A stretch of DNA of 64,000 nt from Paraburkholderia fungorum (GTDB taxonomy: Bacteria; Pseudomonadota; Gammaproteobacteria; Burkholderiales; Burkholderiaceae): NCBI RefSeq assembly GCF_900099835.1, contig NZ_FNKP01000001.1, positions 682,001 to 746,000 of the forward strand, written 5' to 3'. Below are positions 8,123-19,012 of the stretch, in pieces. Numbering within the stretch: the stretch's first letter is position 1; each line of letters begins with the position of its first letter. The notes under the pieces are model-generated. The model worked only from the letters and a program-made list of their open reading frames with translations. It searched no databases and was not told the DNA's origin. Position numbers and translations under genes: made by a program.

Positions 8123-8638
8123 ATGGTAGTCGCCGTGTACCCGGGCACGTTCGACCCGCTGACGCGCGGTCACGAAGACCTCGTTCGGCGCGCGTCGAGC
8201 ATTTTCGACACGCTGGTAGTGGGTGTGGCCGACAGCCGCAACAAGAAACCGTTCTTCACGCTGAAAGAGCGCCTCGATATCGCTCATGAAGTGCTCGGGC
8301 ATTATCCGAACGTTCAGGTGATGAGTTTCAAAGGCCTGCTGAAGGATTTTGTGCGTAGCAACAATGCGCGGGTGATTGTGCGCGGTCTACGTGCAGTATC
8401 GGACTTCGAATATGAGTTCCAGATGGCGGGGATGAACCGCTATTTGTTGCCCGACGTCGAAACCATGTTCATGACGCCGTCCGACCAGTACCAGTTCATT
8501 TCGGGCACGATCGTGCGAGAAATCGCGCAGTTGGGCGGCGATGTCAGCAAGTTCGTGTTTCCGTCGGTCGAAAAATGGCTGAAGGAGAAGGTTGCTGCGC
8601 TCGATCCGAATAGCGACGCTTCGGCGGCGCAGGTGTAA
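8123..8638 (+). CDS. coaD: Pantetheine-phosphate adenylyltransferase (CoaD)
   Basis: The 171-residue nucleotidyltransferase carries out the fourth step of coenzyme A synthesis, adenylating 4'-phosphopantetheine. It shows the T-x-G-H motif in [31 protein letters not shown], and the [10 protein letters not shown] motif near the C-terminus. AGGAG lies 7 bases before ATG 8123, preferred over an upstream in-frame ATG at 8099 that would add 8 atypical residues. Confidence 0.96.
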   Translation: MVVAVYPGTFDPLTRGHEDLVRRASSIFDTLVVGVADSRNKKPFFTLKERLDIAHEVLGHYPNVQVMSFKGLLKDFVRSNNARVIVRGLRAVSDFEYEFQMAGMNRYLLPDVETMFMTPSDQYQFISGTIVREIAQLGGDVSKFVFPSVEKWLKEKVAALDPNSDASAAQV

Positions 8639-8689
8639 CCGGCATAAACTGTCGGTTTGACGGATTAAAGTCGGCTTCGGCCGGCGTGA

Positions 8690-8959
<270 letters not shown>

Positions 8960-8990
8960 CTTTTTGCGGCTTTAAACGATCGTGATGGAT

Positions 8991-9028
8991 AAAAAATGGC
9001 GAGGCCTTGGTGGCCTCGCCATTTTTTT
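8991..9028. terminator. Bidirectional terminator between ferredoxin and hisC
   Basis: The stem AAATGGCGAGGCC/GGCCTCGCCATTT has A6 on its left and T7 on its right. It serves the rightward ferredoxin gene and the leftward hisC gene. Confidence 0.9.
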
Positions 9029-9042
9029 GTAGCGGCGTCTGC

Positions 9043-10113
9043 TTAGGCGCTGAAAATCTCACGCAGCGCATTGAGCAGAATCTCGCATTCGGCATCGGTG
9101 CCGACCGAAATCCGCAGATGCTGGTCGATCCGCGGCGCCTTGAAATGGCGCACGATAATCTCCCGCTCCCGGAGACGCCGCAAGAGCATCGCCGCGTCAT
9201 GCGCCGGATGGCGCGCGAACAGCAGATTCGCCGCCGACGGCACCACATCGAATCCCAGCGCAGTCAGCCCGGACGCCAACCGCTCGCGGCTGGCAATTAC
9301 CTTGGCGCAACTGTCGCGGAACCATGCATCGTCCTCGTAAGCGGCGGTGGCGGCTGCTTGCGCCAGCCGGTCGAGCGGGTAGGAATTAAAGCTGTCCTTC
9401 ACGCGGTTCAGCGCGTCGATCAGCTCGACATTACCGAACGCGAAGCCAACGCGCATGCCGGCCAGCGAGCGCGACTTCGATACCGTCTGAACTACCAGCA
9501 GATTCGGATGGCGATCGATCAGCGTAATCGCCGATTCAGCGCCGAAATCCACATAGGCTTCGTCGATTACCACGACTGAATCGGTATTTTTCTGCAGTAG
9601 ACGCTCGATATCGGCGAGCGGCAAAGGCCGGCCGGTCGGCGCGTTCGGGTTCGGGAACAGCACGCCGCCGTTCGGCGCGGCGTAGTCGTCGACATTGATC
9701 GCAAAACTGTCGTTAAGCGGAATTGTCCGGTATTCGACTTCGAAGAGCCGCGCGTAGGTCGGATAAAAGCTGTACGTGATGTCCGGAAACAGCAGCGGTT
9801 TGTCGTGCTTGAGCAGGGCCTCGAACGTGAGCGCCAGCACTTCGTCCGAGCCGTTGCCCGCGAATACCTGATCTGCGCGAATGCCGTGATAAGCGGCCAC
9901 CGTTTCGCGCAACTTGCGCGCGGTCGGATCGGGATAGCGACGCAGCGACTCGCCGGCCTCGCCCAATTCGCGCCGGATCGCGTCGAGCACGCGCGGCGAC
10001 GGCGGATACGGATTCTCGTTGGTATTCAGCTTCACCGGGTGCGCGAGCACGGGCTGCTCGCCCGGCACATACGGCGTCAGACGGTGAACGATGTCACTCC
10101 AATAGCGGCTCAA
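9043..10113 (-). CDS. hisC: Histidinol-phosphate aminotransferase (HisC)
   Basis: This 356-residue fold-type I PLP enzyme of histidine biosynthesis transaminates imidazole-acetol phosphate. It shows [13 protein letters not shown] at the N-terminus, [26 protein letters not shown] (Asp184) and the PLP-binding Lys213 in [13 protein letters not shown]. Translation appears to start at a TTG (10113), with AGGAG 7 bases upstream and no better in-frame ATG. It lies outside a his operon, and Burkholderia genomes often carry a second hisC, so this may be a paralogue with wider substrate range. Confidence 0.92.
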   Translation of the reverse strand: MSRYWSDIVHRLTPYVPGEQPVLAHPVKLNTNENPYPPSPRVLDAIRRELGEAGESLRRYPDPTARKLRETVAAYHGIRADQVFAGNGSDEVLALTFEALLKHDKPLLFPDITYSFYPTYARLFEVEYRTIPLNDSFAINVDDYAAPNGGVLFPNPNAPTGRPLPLADIERLLQKNTDSVVVIDEAYVDFGAESAITLIDRHPNLLVVQTVSKSRSLAGMRVGFAFGNVELIDALNRVKDSFNSYPLDRLAQAAATAAYEDDAWFRDSCAKVIASRERLASGLTALGFDVVPSAANLLFARHPAHDAAMLLRRLREREIIVRHFKAPRIDQHLRISVGTDAECEILLNALREIFSA

Positions 10114-10167
10114 GCGATTCTCCTGTCGATACGGTAACGGCGGCGGTCCATCAACGAGCGGTGCAAT

Positions 10168-10770
10168 TCAGGGATTGCGATGCAACTGCATCATCGCGCG
10201 CTCGAGTTCGCCCTTGATAACCTGCGGCATCACAGCGAGCGCACGCTCGACCGATGCGTCAATCACTTCCTGCTCTTCACGTCGCGGCGGCTTCAGCACG
10301 TAATTGGCGACGTCCGGCTTCGCGCCGGCCCGAGCGCTCTCAGGAATCAGGTCACGCGGATGACCGATGCCGATCCGCAGCCGCCAATACTGCTGTGACG
10401 AAAGATGGGCGGTAATGTCCTTCAAGCCATTATGGCCGCCGCTTCCACCGCCGAGCTTCAGCTTGACGCTGCCCGGTGGCATATCGAGCTCGTCGTGCGC
10501 GACGAGAATCTCATCGGGAAGAATCTTGAAAAACTGCGCCACCGCGACGACCGATTGACCTGAGCGGTTCATATAAGTCTGCGGTTCCAGCAGATGCACT
10601 TCTTCGCCGTGCAGCCGCGCTTTCGCATAAAAACCGTGGAAACGCCGCTCGTCGCGCAGCGTCGTTCCGGCTTCGCGGGCCAGTTGATCGACCAGCCAGA
10701 AGCCGGCGTTATGGCGCGTCGCGGTGTATTCGGCGCCCGGATTGCCGAGCCCGACGATCAGCTTGATCAT
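10168..10770 (-). CDS. pth: Peptidyl-tRNA hydrolase
   Basis: The 200-residue Pth recycles peptidyl-tRNA released from stalled ribosomes. It begins [25 protein letters not shown], in which the His of TRHNAGFW is the catalytic residue, and contains HDELDMPPG and [12 protein letters not shown]. It lies downstream of rplY on the same strand, a pairing widespread in bacteria. A terminator lies in the 150-base spacer between them, so pth probably depends on readthrough or its own promoter. Confidence 0.97.
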   Translation of the reverse strand: MIKLIVGLGNPGAEYTATRHNAGFWLVDQLAREAGTTLRDERRFHGFYAKARLHGEEVHLLEPQTYMNRSGQSVVAVAQFFKILPDEILVAHDELDMPPGSVKLKLGGGSGGHNGLKDITAHLSSQQYWRLRIGIGHPRDLIPESARAGAKPDVANYVLKPPRREEQEVIDASVERALAVMPQVIKGELERAMMQLHRNP

Positions 10771-10826
10771 GATTGCGTAGGTCCGTCTGGCTCGACGCGC
10801 AAGCGCGGCCGGGCCGAAAAAAACCG

Positions 10827-10860
10827 AAAAAAAACCCGCCGGGGAGAACCTCGGCGGGTC
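10827..10860 (-). terminator. Terminator after rplY
   Basis: CCCGCCG/CGGCGGG (10835-10841 and 10852-10858) is followed on the minus strand by eight T and then a second T-rich tract. It lies 60 bases after the rplY stop. Confidence 0.85.
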
Positions 10861-10920
10861 ACATCGACCGTTTCATTGAAACGGATCGAGAGGATTGCTT
10901 GCTCTGAACCTGACAGGTTC

Positions 10921-11541
10921 TTAAGCAGCCGGTGCGTCGCCTTCGGCAGCAGCAGCGGCGTCGCCTTCAGCGATTGCGCCAGCCGGGATCGTTGCAGCAG
11001 CGACGACCGGGTTTTCTGCTTCGACGTGAGCAACCAGCGAAACGCCAGCCGGCAGTGCGATGTCTTTAGCGTGAACCGATTGACCCGCTTCGATCTTCGC
11101 CAGGTCGACTTCGATGAATTCCGGCAGTGCCGACGGCAGGCACTCGACTTCCAGTTCATTGACGACGTGCGAGATCACCGCGCTCGACAGCTTGACTGCC
11201 GGGTTCGATTCCTGGTTCATGAAGTGCAGCGGCACCTTGGTGTGCAGCTTCTTCGATGCGTCGACACGTTGGAAGTCCACGTGCAGCACGAGCTGACGGA
11301 ACGGGTGGTATTGCACGTCGCGCAGCAGAACCTGTTGCGACTTGCCAGCCACTTCCAACTCGAGGATCGACGAGTGGAAAACTTCTTTCTTCAGCGCGTG
11401 CCAAAGGGCGTTGTGGTCCAGTTCGACCAATTGCGTGTCAGCACCAGCGCCATATACGATGCCCGGGGTCTTGCCCGAGTTACGCAGGCGGCGGCTCGCA
11501 CCCGTACCTTGCAAAGAACGCTCGAAAGCGACTACTTTCAT
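10921..11541 (-). CDS. rplY: 50S ribosomal protein L25, long CTC form
   Basis: The 206-residue protein binds 5S rRNA. Residues 1-95 form the L25 domain ([20 protein letters not shown], then [16 protein letters not shown]), followed by the C-terminal beta domain of CTC/TL5 proteins and an Ala-rich tail. This is about twice the length of E. coli L25, as expected for general stress protein CTC homologues. ATG 11541 gives the family N-terminus. It sits between prs and pth, the usual order. Confidence 0.96.
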   Translation of the reverse strand: MKVVAFERSLQGTGASRRLRNSGKTPGIVYGAGADTQLVELDHNALWHALKKEVFHSSILELEVAGKSQQVLLRDVQYHPFRQLVLHVDFQRVDASKKLHTKVPLHFMNQESNPAVKLSSAVISHVVNELEVECLPSALPEFIEVDLAKIEAGQSVHAKDIALPAGVSLVAHVEAENPVVAAATIPAGAIAEGDAAAAAEGDAPAA

Positions 11542-11576
11542 GTTGAATCTCCAATGCACTGCCCGCGACCAGGCAG

Positions 11577-11615
11577 TAAAAACGGGGCCTCCAAGCCATT
11601 ACGGCTGAGGCCCCA
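11577..11615 (-). terminator. Terminator after prs
   Basis: GGGGCCTC/GAGGCCCC (11584-11591 and 11607-11614) is followed on the minus strand by five T. It lies about 90 bases beyond the prs stop and in front of rplY. Confidence 0.75.
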
Positions 11616-11704
11616 GAGCTGCGGCACGAACCTTCGTTCGCTCGCGCCGATTGTGCAAAAACGCAGCGGTCGCCTGTGGCAACACGCTGCGTCTTCGCAA
11701 ATAC

Positions 11705-12661
11705 TTAACTTTCAGCGAACAGCGACATCACCGAATCGCCGCGACGAATGCGCGAGAACGTTTCGGCAAGCAGGCCGGCGCTGGTCAGCGAACGGATCTT
11801 TGCGCACGAGCGGGCTTCTTCGCCGAGCGGGATCGTGTCCGTGACAACGAGTTCGTCGAGTGCGGAAGCTGCGATACGCTCGCCTGCGCCGCCCGACAGA
11901 ACCGGGTGAGTAGCGTAAGCGAAAACCTGCTTCGCGCCGCGTTCCTTCAACACCTGAGCTGCCTTGCAGAGCGTGCCGGCGGTGTCGACCATGTCGTCCA
12001 TGATCACGCAGGTGCGGCCTTCGACTTCACCGATGATGTTCATGACTTCTGCAACGTTCGCTTTCGGACGACGCTTGTCGATGATCGCGAGATCGCAGTT
12101 CAGCTGCTTCGCCAATGCCCGGGCACGCACCACGCCGCCGACGTCCGGCGAAACGACCAGCAGGTTCTCGTAGTTCTGCTTGCGCAGATCGCCGAGCAGC
12201 ACGGGCGTAGCGTAGATATTGTCGACCGGGATGTCGAAGAAGCCTTGAATCTGGTCGGCGTGCAGATCCATCGTGATGATCCGCTCGACGCCGGCGATTT
12301 CCAGCATGTTCGCCACGATCTTCGCCGAAATGGCGACGCGCGCTGAACGCGGGCGACGATCTTGACGGGCATAACCGAAGTAGGGGATGGCAGCAGTGAT
12401 CCGGCCGGCGGATGCGCGCTTGAGCGCATCGACCATGATCATCAGTTCCATCAGATTGTCATTCGCCGGCGCGCACGTGGATTGCAGGACGAAGACGTCC
12501 TTACCACGCACGTTTTCCTGAATCTCGACCTGGATTTCACCGTCCGAGAAACGGCTAACCATTGCTTTGCCGAGGGGAATACCGAGGATTTTGACGACTT
12601 CCTGTGCAAGCGCGGGATTCGCGTTGCCAGTAAAAACCATCAGGCCGTCATGGCTGCTCAT
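11705..12661 (-). CDS. prs: Ribose-phosphate pyrophosphokinase
   Basis: The 318-residue PRPP synthetase makes phosphoribosyl pyrophosphate from ribose-5-phosphate and ATP for nucleotides, His and Trp. It shows [19 protein letters not shown] (ATP loop), [29 protein letters not shown] and the PRPP-binding [14 protein letters not shown]. Two ATG codons are in tandem (12664 and 12661); the second gives the usual [10 protein letters not shown] start and length. tRNA-Gln lies just upstream and ispE beyond it, a conserved ispE-tRNA-prs-rplY-pth order. Confidence 0.97.
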   Translation of the reverse strand: MSSHDGLMVFTGNANPALAQEVVKILGIPLGKAMVSRFSDGEIQVEIQENVRGKDVFVLQSTCAPANDNLMELMIMVDALKRASAGRITAAIPYFGYARQDRRPRSARVAISAKIVANMLEIAGVERIITMDLHADQIQGFFDIPVDNIYATPVLLGDLRKQNYENLLVVSPDVGGVVRARALAKQLNCDLAIIDKRRPKANVAEVMNIIGEVEGRTCVIMDDMVDTAGTLCKAAQVLKERGAKQVFAYATHPVLSGGAGERIAASALDELVVTDTIPLGEEARSCAKIRSLTSAGLLAETFSRIRRGDSVMSLFAES

Positions 12662-12708
12662 CATGCACCTGCTTCAGGCTGGGGGGCGAGGGGAAATGCG
12701 AGAAATTT

Positions 12709-12786
12709 TGGCAGGGGAGAAAGGATTCGAACCTTTGCATGCCGGAATCAAAATCCGGTGCCTTAACCAGCTTGGCGACTCCCCTA
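12709..12786 (-). tRNA. tRNA-Gln (anticodon TTG)
   Basis: The minus strand folds into a 78-base cloverleaf including an encoded CCA (12709-12711). The acceptor strands are TAGGGGA and TCCCCTG, the anticodon stem CCGGA/TCCGG encloses loop TTTTGAT with anticodon TTG, and the T arm is AAAGG-TTCGAAT-CCTTT. The first acceptor pair is the weak U-G/U-A type common for tRNA-Gln. Confidence 0.97.
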
Positions 12787-12837
12787 CACTAACTTTGAGC
12801 TCCGCCGAACGTGGAGTTTCGTTCGACGATGCAAAAC

Positions 12838-13719
12838 TTATGACGCGAAAGTAAAGAGTGGATGTTGATCGAGACCTTGTGCCACTGCGCTGTTCCATTC
12901 GCCGGGCAGTTTGGCTTGCGCCGCTTCTGCTTCAGCTTTACTACGAAACGCTGCAAAAACACTTGCACCTGATCCAGACATCCGCGCTGGCGCGATACTT
13001 TCAAACCATCGCAACACTTGCGCTACTTCCGCGTATTTTCCTACGACAACCTGCTGCATGTCATTGCGGCCAAAACTTTCTGGCCAATCAGTGTTGCAGC
13101 TAAGTCCTGCAGGAAAGTCCGTAATTGTGAGGGGTTTCGAATCTCTTGTCAACGATTTTTCGGAGAAAATCGCTGCAGTCGGAACCTGCACCCTCGGCGT
13201 TACTACCAGAAAGTGACGCGGCGGCAATTGTACAACGTCTAAAGTCTCTCCGACACCCTGCGCAAACGCGTTTTTCCCAAAAACAAAGAAGGGTACGTCT
13301 GCGCCGAGCGTTAGCGCCAACTCCTGCAATTCCTGGCGCGGCACATTGAGTTTCCACAGGCGATTCAGCGCGAGCAAGGTAGTTGCCGCGTCGGAGCTGC
13401 CGCCGCCGAGACCGCCGCCCATCGGCAGACGCTTCTCAATTTCAATGTCGACGCCTTCGTTCGAACCCGTGTGATTTTTCAAAAGCGTTGCTGCGCGCAC
13501 GGTGAGGTCATGCTCTGCCGGCACGCCCGCGATTTCGGTGCTACGCGTGATAAGGCCGTCGTCGCGTCGCGTGAAATGCAGCGTGTCGCCCCAGTCGAGC
13601 AACTGGAAAACCGTTTGCAGCGTGTGATAACCATCCGGCCGGCGGCCGGTGATGTGCAGGAAGAGGTTGATTTTCGCTGGCGCGAGGCAATCGCGCAGCG
13701 AGTCGGTGGTTTCAATCAT
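12838..13719 (-). CDS. ispE: 4-diphosphocytidyl-2-C-methyl-D-erythritol kinase
   Basis: The 293-residue GHMP kinase phosphorylates CDP-methylerythritol in the MEP isoprenoid pathway. It shows the N-terminal [19 protein letters not shown], the ATP-binding glycine loop [18 protein letters not shown] and the C-terminal [15 protein letters not shown]. It is followed by lolB upstream on the same strand with a 74-base gap and by tRNA-Gln downstream. The C-terminal half of the gene (about 12850-13250) looks less GC-rich than its neighbours. Confidence 0.96.
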   Translation of the reverse strand: MIETTDSLRDCLAPAKINLFLHITGRRPDGYHTLQTVFQLLDWGDTLHFTRRDDGLITRSTEIAGVPAEHDLTVRAATLLKNHTGSNEGVDIEIEKRLPMGGGLGGGSSDAATTLLALNRLWKLNVPRQELQELALTLGADVPFFVFGKNAFAQGVGETLDVVQLPPRHFLVVTPRVQVPTAAIFSEKSLTRDSKPLTITDFPAGLSCNTDWPESFGRNDMQQVVVGKYAEVAQVLRWFESIAPARMSGSGASVFAAFRSKAEAEAAQAKLPGEWNSAVAQGLDQHPLFTFAS

Positions 13720-13793
13720 GAGTCGAGGCTACATGCGCCAACTGGCGCAGAAAAGGCGGCAAGGTTGTGCCAGCAGACGCGGGCTGCTGAGTG

Positions 13794-14426
13794 TTACTGA
13801 TCCAGCACGAGCTTGATGTCGAGCGGCGGCTCGGCGCGGCTCAGGTTCAGACGTTTCACGCCAGTGGCCGGTGCGTCGGCATAGGCGAGATAGTCGATCG
13901 TCCAGCCGTCCTGCGTGATCTGCTTCAGCCGCGACGGCTGCTCCGGATCCTTCTCGGTCTTCGCGCGCGACGTAGGCGCCGGCGAAGGTTGCAGCCAGTA
14001 GCGTAGTCCTTCCACCGGCAGCGCGAAACCCAGCGCATTCTGCATCAGCGTGGAGACGTTATCTGCGGTGAGCGGCTGGCGGTTGGGCAATTCGAGCGTG
14101 GCCGATGCCGGCGACGAAGTCACGATCGCCAACGTCTGCCCAAGCGGGTTACGCAACTGGATGGTGACGGTGTCGCCCGTTTCCTGCCACGCAAAATTAC
14201 CGTAAGCATTGCGCTGCGTGCCGTTCTGATCGTTGTACTGGACCGCGAACCGGCCCTGATAGGAGCGGGTGGTTTGCGCGGTGACCGAGGTCGCCGCATT
14301 CGACGTGGACGGCCCCTGCGGCTTCACCGACGCACAACCGGCCAGCGCGACAACCGCCGCCGCCGCGAATCCGAGTGCCGCGCCGCGCGGCGCCCGGGGA
14401 AAGGAAATCAAACGGGAAAGATGCAT
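13794..14426 (-). CDS. lolB: Outer-membrane lipoprotein insertion protein LolB
   Basis: The 210-residue lipoprotein accepts lipoproteins from LolA and inserts them into the inner leaflet of the outer membrane. A signal peptide ends in the lipobox LAGC, followed by RSYQGRFAVQYND, FAWQETGDTVTIQLRNPLGQT and the hydrophobic-loop region expected of LolB. The ATG at 14426 shares one base with the stop codon of the upstream TPR gene (TGATG), indicating translational coupling. The lolB-ispE order is conserved in proteobacteria. Confidence 0.93.
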   Translation of the reverse strand: MHLSRLISFPRAPRGAALGFAAAAVVALAGCASVKPQGPSTSNAATSVTAQTTRSYQGRFAVQYNDQNGTQRNAYGNFAWQETGDTVTIQLRNPLGQTLAIVTSSPASATLELPNRQPLTADNVSTLMQNALGFALPVEGLRYWLQPSPAPTSRAKTEKDPEQPSRLKQITQDGWTIDYLAYADAPATGVKRLNLSRAEPPLDIKLVLDQ

Positions 14427-16267
14427 CAAAGATCGTTCACCTGAAGACGTTGCAACGTTTTAACCAGCGTGTCGTTATCCGGCTCAAGCTTGCGCGCCTC
14501 GCGGAAAGCCGCGCGCGCCTGATCCTGATCGCCGCTTTTCCAGAGCACTTCGCCGAGGTGTGCGCCAATTTCGGCGTTCGGCTGCATGTCGTACGCTTTG
14601 CGCAGCAGCTTGATCGCATCGGTCGTGTCGCCCATCCGGTACTTGACCCAGCCGACGCTGTCCATGATGAACGCGTCGTTCGGAGCCAGCGACGATGCCT
14701 TCTCGACCAGTTTGTCCGCTTCCGGCAGGCGCTGATTGCGGTCGGCAAGCGAATAGCCAAGCGCGTTGTACGCCTGCGGATTGTCCGGCTGCGTCTGGAT
14801 CAGCTTGCGCAACTGGGCTTCCATCACGTCGTAATGACCGTTCTTTTCGGCGGCCATTGCGTAGTCGTAAGCGAGATCGGGGTCGTCGGGGAAAGCGGCC
14901 GTGGCTTGTTGCAGCCGCGACTCCGCTTCCGGGTAACGCTTCGCGTCGAACAGGATCGCCGCATCGGTACGGGCGATCAGCGCGAGATCGCGTGCGTCCG
15001 GCGTCTGCAATTCGGCGAGCAGCTTACGCGCGTCGTCGGTCTTGCCCTGCTTCGCGAGCAGTTGCGCGCGCGTGATCTGCGCCGGCACATATTGCTGGCT
15101 CGACGGCGAAATCTTGTTCAGCCAGTCGCTCGCCGCCGCTTCGTTTTTCTGTTCCAGCGATAGTTGCGCGAGGTAGATATACGCCTGACCCGCATCTGCA
15201 CCCGGCGTTTTCTCAGCCTGCGTTGCGTATTGCGTCAGATAAGTCTGCGCGGCGCTGAAATCCTTCTGCTGAATCTTGATCAGCGCGAGCGCCATCAGCG
15301 GCGTGAGGTCGTTCGCGTTGGCCTTGTGCATGATCTCGAACTGCTTCTGCGCGTCGTCCAGACGGTCGCTGGCGAGATACATCTGCGCCAGCGCGAGACG
15401 CGCGTCATGCGATTTCGGGTTGGCCTGCACGTACTTTTCGAGCGATGCAATGCCTTCCTTGCGCTCTTCCGGGCCCATTTGCGACAGCGTGAGCGCCGCC
15501 GGCAAATAGTCGGGCTTGAGCGTGAGCGCCTGTTCGAGCGACTTGCGCGCACCCGGCGCGTCGTCGGACAGAATCTGCTGACGCGCGATGGCCAGTTGCG
15601 CTTCCGGCCGGTTCATGTCGTTCTTCAGCAAGTCTTGCAGCACGTGCAGACCGCCAATCCGGTTCGGACCGCGCGAAAGCAGAAGCTGTAGCGCGAGGAT
15701 CGCGCTGCCGCGATTCTCCGCGGGTACGCGTGCGAGTTCGCGTGCGAGGATCGGGCTGGCGTCGTCGGGCTTGCCGGACAGCACGAGCAGCGACGCGTCG
15801 AGTTGCGCGGCGCGCTCCGAACTCGGCGCATACTGCTGCCACAATTGCGCGGCAGCCAATGCGTCTGACGGGCTTTGCGCGGCCAGCGCGATTTCGGTGG
15901 CGCGTTGCGCCATGCGCGGATCGTGCGTGTCGCGTGCAAGGGCTAGATAGGTTTGATAGGCCGGTGCCGGCTGGTCGCGTTGCAACGCGACTTCGGCGGC
16001 AAGCACCTGGAATACGATCTGGCTCGACAGCGACACGTCAGGCAGGGATTTCTGATCTTCCGCCGATGCCGGCCCCAGCGGGTCAGGCAACGTGACCGAG
16101 GTGTCGTCCGAGTCGGGAGACGGGTCCTGCGCGTGCGCGGGTACGGCAGCCAGCGCCCAAACGGCAAGCGCTGCTGCGCCGAGCATACGGCGAGCGGACA
16201 CGGCGTGCGGAACTCGGGATGCGCTAGCCGGGCGCTTCGAAAACAGCTTCACGAAGGACAGGTTCAT
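14426..16267 (-). CDS. Periplasmic tetratricopeptide repeat protein
   Basis: The 613-residue protein starts with a signal peptide ([22 protein letters not shown]) and then consists largely of TPR units, for example [56 protein letters not shown] and [21 protein letters not shown] arrays are protein-protein scaffolds; the partner is unknown. Coupling to lolB (one-base overlap) suggests a link to the cell envelope. It is divergent from mutM with an 87-base spacer. ATG 16267 is chosen to give the signal peptide. Confidence 0.88.
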   Translation of the reverse strand: MNLSFVKLFSKRPASASRVPHAVSARRMLGAAALAVWALAAVPAHAQDPSPDSDDTSVTLPDPLGPASAEDQKSLPDVSLSSQIVFQVLAAEVALQRDQPAPAYQTYLALARDTHDPRMAQRATEIALAAQSPSDALAAAQLWQQYAPSSERAAQLDASLLVLSGKPDDASPILARELARVPAENRGSAILALQLLLSRGPNRIGGLHVLQDLLKNDMNRPEAQLAIARQQILSDDAPGARKSLEQALTLKPDYLPAALTLSQMGPEERKEGIASLEKYVQANPKSHDARLALAQMYLASDRLDDAQKQFEIMHKANANDLTPLMALALIKIQQKDFSAAQTYLTQYATQAEKTPGADAGQAYIYLAQLSLEQKNEAAASDWLNKISPSSQQYVPAQITRAQLLAKQGKTDDARKLLAELQTPDARDLALIARTDAAILFDAKRYPEAESRLQQATAAFPDDPDLAYDYAMAAEKNGHYDVMEAQLRKLIQTQPDNPQAYNALGYSLADRNQRLPEADKLVEKASSLAPNDAFIMDSVGWVKYRMGDTTDAIKLLRKAYDMQPNAEIGAHLGEVLWKSGDQDQARAAFREARKLEPDNDTLVKTLQRLQVNDL

Positions 16268-16354
16268 GGAAATCCGTTCAATGTTTCGGACGATTGTAAC
16301 GCGCTCGCTACAATAAGCGCACAACCACTCACGCAAGTTGCAGACCAGTCAGAG

Positions 16355-17185
16355 ATGCCAGAGTTGCCAGAAGTTGAGGTTACCCGAAGGGGAATCGAAC
16401 CGTATGTGTCCGGGCGCAAGGTTGAACGCGTCGATGTGCGTACGCCCGCATTGCGCTGGCCGATTCCGGCCGACCTTGCGAAAACCTTGCGCGGCCACGT
16501 CGTGCGGAAAGTGGAGCGGCGCGGCAAGTATCTGCTGTTCGAGATCGATGCTGGCTGGTTCATTGTGCATCTTGGCATGACCGGCACGCTGCGGGTGCTG
16601 CGTCACGTGCCGCATCCGCCGGAGGCTGCGAAACACGATCACGTCGACTGGATTTTCGACGACTTCATTTTGCGCTATCGCGACCCGCGCCGCTTTGGCG
16701 CGGTGTTGTGGCATCCGCGGGAAGCGGGCGACATCCTCGAACATCCGCTGCTCGCGAGTCTCGGTGTCGAGCCGTTTTCGCCCGCGTTTTCCGGCGCGCT
16801 GATGCATCGGCTCACGCGCGGCCGCAAGGTGTCGGTGAAACAGGCGTTGCTGGCAGGGGAAATCGTCGTGGGCGTCGGCAATATTTATGCGTCGGAGAGC
16901 CTGTTTCGCGCGGGCATCCGGCCGACCACCGCCGCGGGCCGCGTTTCGCTGGTGCGCTACGATCTGCTGGCCGACGCCGTGCGCGTGACGCTCGCCGCCG
17001 CGATCGAGAAGGGCGGCAGCACGCTGCGCGATTTCGTCGGCAGCGATGGCGAAAGCGGTTACTTCCAGCTCGACTATTTCGTCTATGATCGCGCGGGGCT
17101 GCCGTGCCGCGTGTGTGGAACGCCGATCAAACAGATCGTGCAGGGGCAGCGCTCCACGTATTTCTGTCCCACCTGTCAGCGCTAA
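16355..17185 (+). CDS. mutM: Formamidopyrimidine-DNA glycosylase (MutM/Fpg)
   Basis: The 276-residue DNA repair glycosylase/AP lyase removes 8-oxoguanine. After Met removal, Pro-Glu of [13 protein letters not shown] provides the catalytic N-terminus, RRGKYLLFE carries the DNA-contacting Lys, and [15 protein letters not shown] forms the helix-two-turn-helix. A C-terminal zinc finger (CRVCG to CPTCQR) is intact. mutY begins 8 bases after the stop, so the two partners of the GO oxidative-damage system form one operon. Confidence 0.97.
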   Translation: MPELPEVEVTRRGIEPYVSGRKVERVDVRTPALRWPIPADLAKTLRGHVVRKVERRGKYLLFEIDAGWFIVHLGMTGTLRVLRHVPHPPEAAKHDHVDWIFDDFILRYRDPRRFGAVLWHPREAGDILEHPLLASLGVEPFSPAFSGALMHRLTRGRKVSVKQALLAGEIVVGVGNIYASESLFRAGIRPTTAAGRVSLVRYDLLADAVRVTLAAAIEKGGSTLRDFVGSDGESGYFQLDYFVYDRAGLPCRVCGTPIKQIVQGQRSTYFCPTCQR

Positions 17186-17192
17186 ATCTTCA

Positions 17193-18332
17193 ATGCCTTC
17201 TCGCATAACTCCGCGTTCAACGTCGCGTTCGGTGTCGCCTAACGCGTCTGAGGCGCCTGCATTTCCCTCCATGCCCGATTTTTCCGCGCGGCTGATCGCG
17301 TGGCAGCGCGTGCACGGCCGTCACGATTTGCCGTGGCAGAACACGCGCGATCCGTATCGCATCTGGCTGTCGGAGATCATGCTTCAGCAGACGCAGGTGT
17401 CGACGGTGATTCCGTACTACGCGAAATTTCTCTCGCGTTTTCCGGATGTCGCGGCGCTCGCCGCCGCGCCTTCCGATGACGTGATGGCTTTGTGGGCCGG
17501 CCTCGGCTACTACACCCGCGCGCGCAATCTGCATCGTTGCGCGCAGGTCGTGGTCGAGCAGCATGGCGGCGCGTTTCCGGCATCGGTCGAAGAACTCGCG
17601 GAGTTGCCCGGCATTGGCCGTTCCACGGCAGCGGCGATCGCGTCGTTCGCGTTCGGTGCGCGCGCGACAATTCTCGACGGCAACGTGAAGCGGGTGCTCG
17701 CGCGCGTCTTCGGAGTGGAAGGTTTTCCGGGCGAAAAGAAGGTCGAAAATGCGATGTGGACGTTGGCGGAATCGCTGCTGCCTTCGAATGCATCGGACGC
17801 CGAAGTCAGTTCGTACACGCAAGGTCTGATGGATCTCGGCGCGACGTTGTGCGTGCGCGGCAAGCCGGATTGCCTGCGTTGTCCGTTCGCACCGGATTGC
17901 GTCGCCAACGTTACGGGGCGTCAGCGTGTATTGCCGACATCGCGTCCGAAGAAACTCGTGCCGACCCGTCGAACGTGGATGCTGGTGCTGCGCGACGGCA
18001 ATGCGGTGATGCTGGAAAAGCGTCCGCCGTCGGGAATCTGGGGCGGTCTGTGGAGTCTGCCCGAGGCTCCTGATGAAGCCTCACTCGCCGAGCGAGCACG
18101 CAGTTTGGGTGGAGACGGCGCGGTCTCGGCACTCGCGCCGTTCACTCACGTATTCACGCACTTCAAGCTGGATATTGAGCCGCGGCTCGCAGAACTGGAC
18201 GGCAGCGTTGGCGTGCTGTCCGCACTAGGCGACGCGGACACCGCGTGGGTCGCGCTCAGCGATCTCGATTCTTTCGGCGTGCCCGCACCCGTGCGCAAGC
18301 TGCTGGACAGCTTGCATGGCTCGCTGATCTGA
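17193..18332 (+). CDS. mutY: A/G-specific adenine glycosylase MutY
   Basis: The 379-residue glycosylase removes adenine mispaired with 8-oxoguanine. It shows SEIMLQQTQVSTVIPYY with the catalytic Glu, the helix-hairpin-helix ELPGIGRSTAAAIASF, catalytic Asp in LDGNVKRVLARVF, and the 4Fe-4S ligands CVRGKPDCLRCPFAPDC. A C-terminal Nudix-like domain (LEKRPPSGIWGGLWSLPE) senses 8-oxoG. ATG 17193 adds a 27-residue Ser-rich leader before MPDFSARLIAWQ, so a later start is possible. Confidence 0.95.
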   Translation: MPSRITPRSTSRSVSPNASEAPAFPSMPDFSARLIAWQRVHGRHDLPWQNTRDPYRIWLSEIMLQQTQVSTVIPYYAKFLSRFPDVAALAAAPSDDVMALWAGLGYYTRARNLHRCAQVVVEQHGGAFPASVEELAELPGIGRSTAAAIASFAFGARATILDGNVKRVLARVFGVEGFPGEKKVENAMWTLAESLLPSNASDAEVSSYTQGLMDLGATLCVRGKPDCLRCPFAPDCVANVTGRQRVLPTSRPKKLVPTRRTWMLVLRDGNAVMLEKRPPSGIWGGLWSLPEAPDEASLAERARSLGGDGAVSALAPFTHVFTHFKLDIEPRLAELDGSVGVLSALGDADTAWVALSDLDSFGVPAPVRKLLDSLHGSLI

Positions 18333-18337
18333 TTAAT

Positions 18338-18973
18338 TCACAGCAACTGATGCTGCTGCATGTAATGATGAACTACGTCGATCCGCGCGCCGGCGTCCTG
18401 TAGTTCCATCAGTTTTTGTCGGGCGCGTAACGCAATCGGCAGCACTTCGGCAAGCCGGTTCGACACCCACGACGGATCGTCGAGCCTGAAAGGCTCCGCG
18501 AACGGCAAGCTGTCCGGGTCCCGTTCGCGGATCGTCGAGATGATCCGCTCGAGCACTTCCGCGCACGCGCCGAATTTGGCGAGCAACTCGTTGCCTTCGA
18601 GCGGCGCGTCTTCGCCAAGCGGCTCTGCCATCCCCACCAGCAGGCCGCTGCTTTCCACGCGATGCGAGAGCAGCCGGAAACGCTTCGTGCCTCGCGCGCG
18701 AATCAGCAGCATGCCGAATGCTTCGACGTCGCACTCTTCGATTTCAGCGAGACAGCCGATCGCCTCGGGCACTGAAGGCTCTTCTTCGCGCGCCACTTCC
18801 GCGCCGCTTTTTAGCATGCAGACGCCAAACGGCGTCTTTTCGCGCAGACATTCGCGCGCCATGTCGAGATAGCGCGCCTCGAAGATTTTGAGTGGCAGGA
18901 GGCCGTCGGGAAACAGCACCGTATGCAGCGGAAACAGCGGCACATCGGCAAGCACAGTAGAAGTAGAAGACAT
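18338..18973 (-). CDS. LON substrate-binding domain protein
   Basis: The 211-residue protein consists of the Lon N-terminal substrate-binding domain alone (VPLFPLHTVLFPDGLLPLKI, FEARYLDMARECL, GCLAEIEECDV), with no ATPase or protease domain. Such stand-alone LON domains are widespread in proteobacteria; their function is not settled. It ends 6 bases from the convergent mutY stop and starts 39 bases after rapZ, so it may be the distal gene of the rapZ transcript. Confidence 0.87.
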   Translation of the reverse strand: MSSTSTVLADVPLFPLHTVLFPDGLLPLKIFEARYLDMARECLREKTPFGVCMLKSGAEVAREEEPSVPEAIGCLAEIEECDVEAFGMLLIRARGTKRFRLLSHRVESSGLLVGMAEPLGEDAPLEGNELLAKFGACAEVLERIISTIRERDPDSLPFAEPFRLDDPSWVSNRLAEVLPIALRARQKLMELQDAGARIDVVHHYMQQHQLL

Positions 18974-19012
18974 GGCGCAACGCTTCGAGTTGAGGCCGCG
19001 CGATGCGGCCGG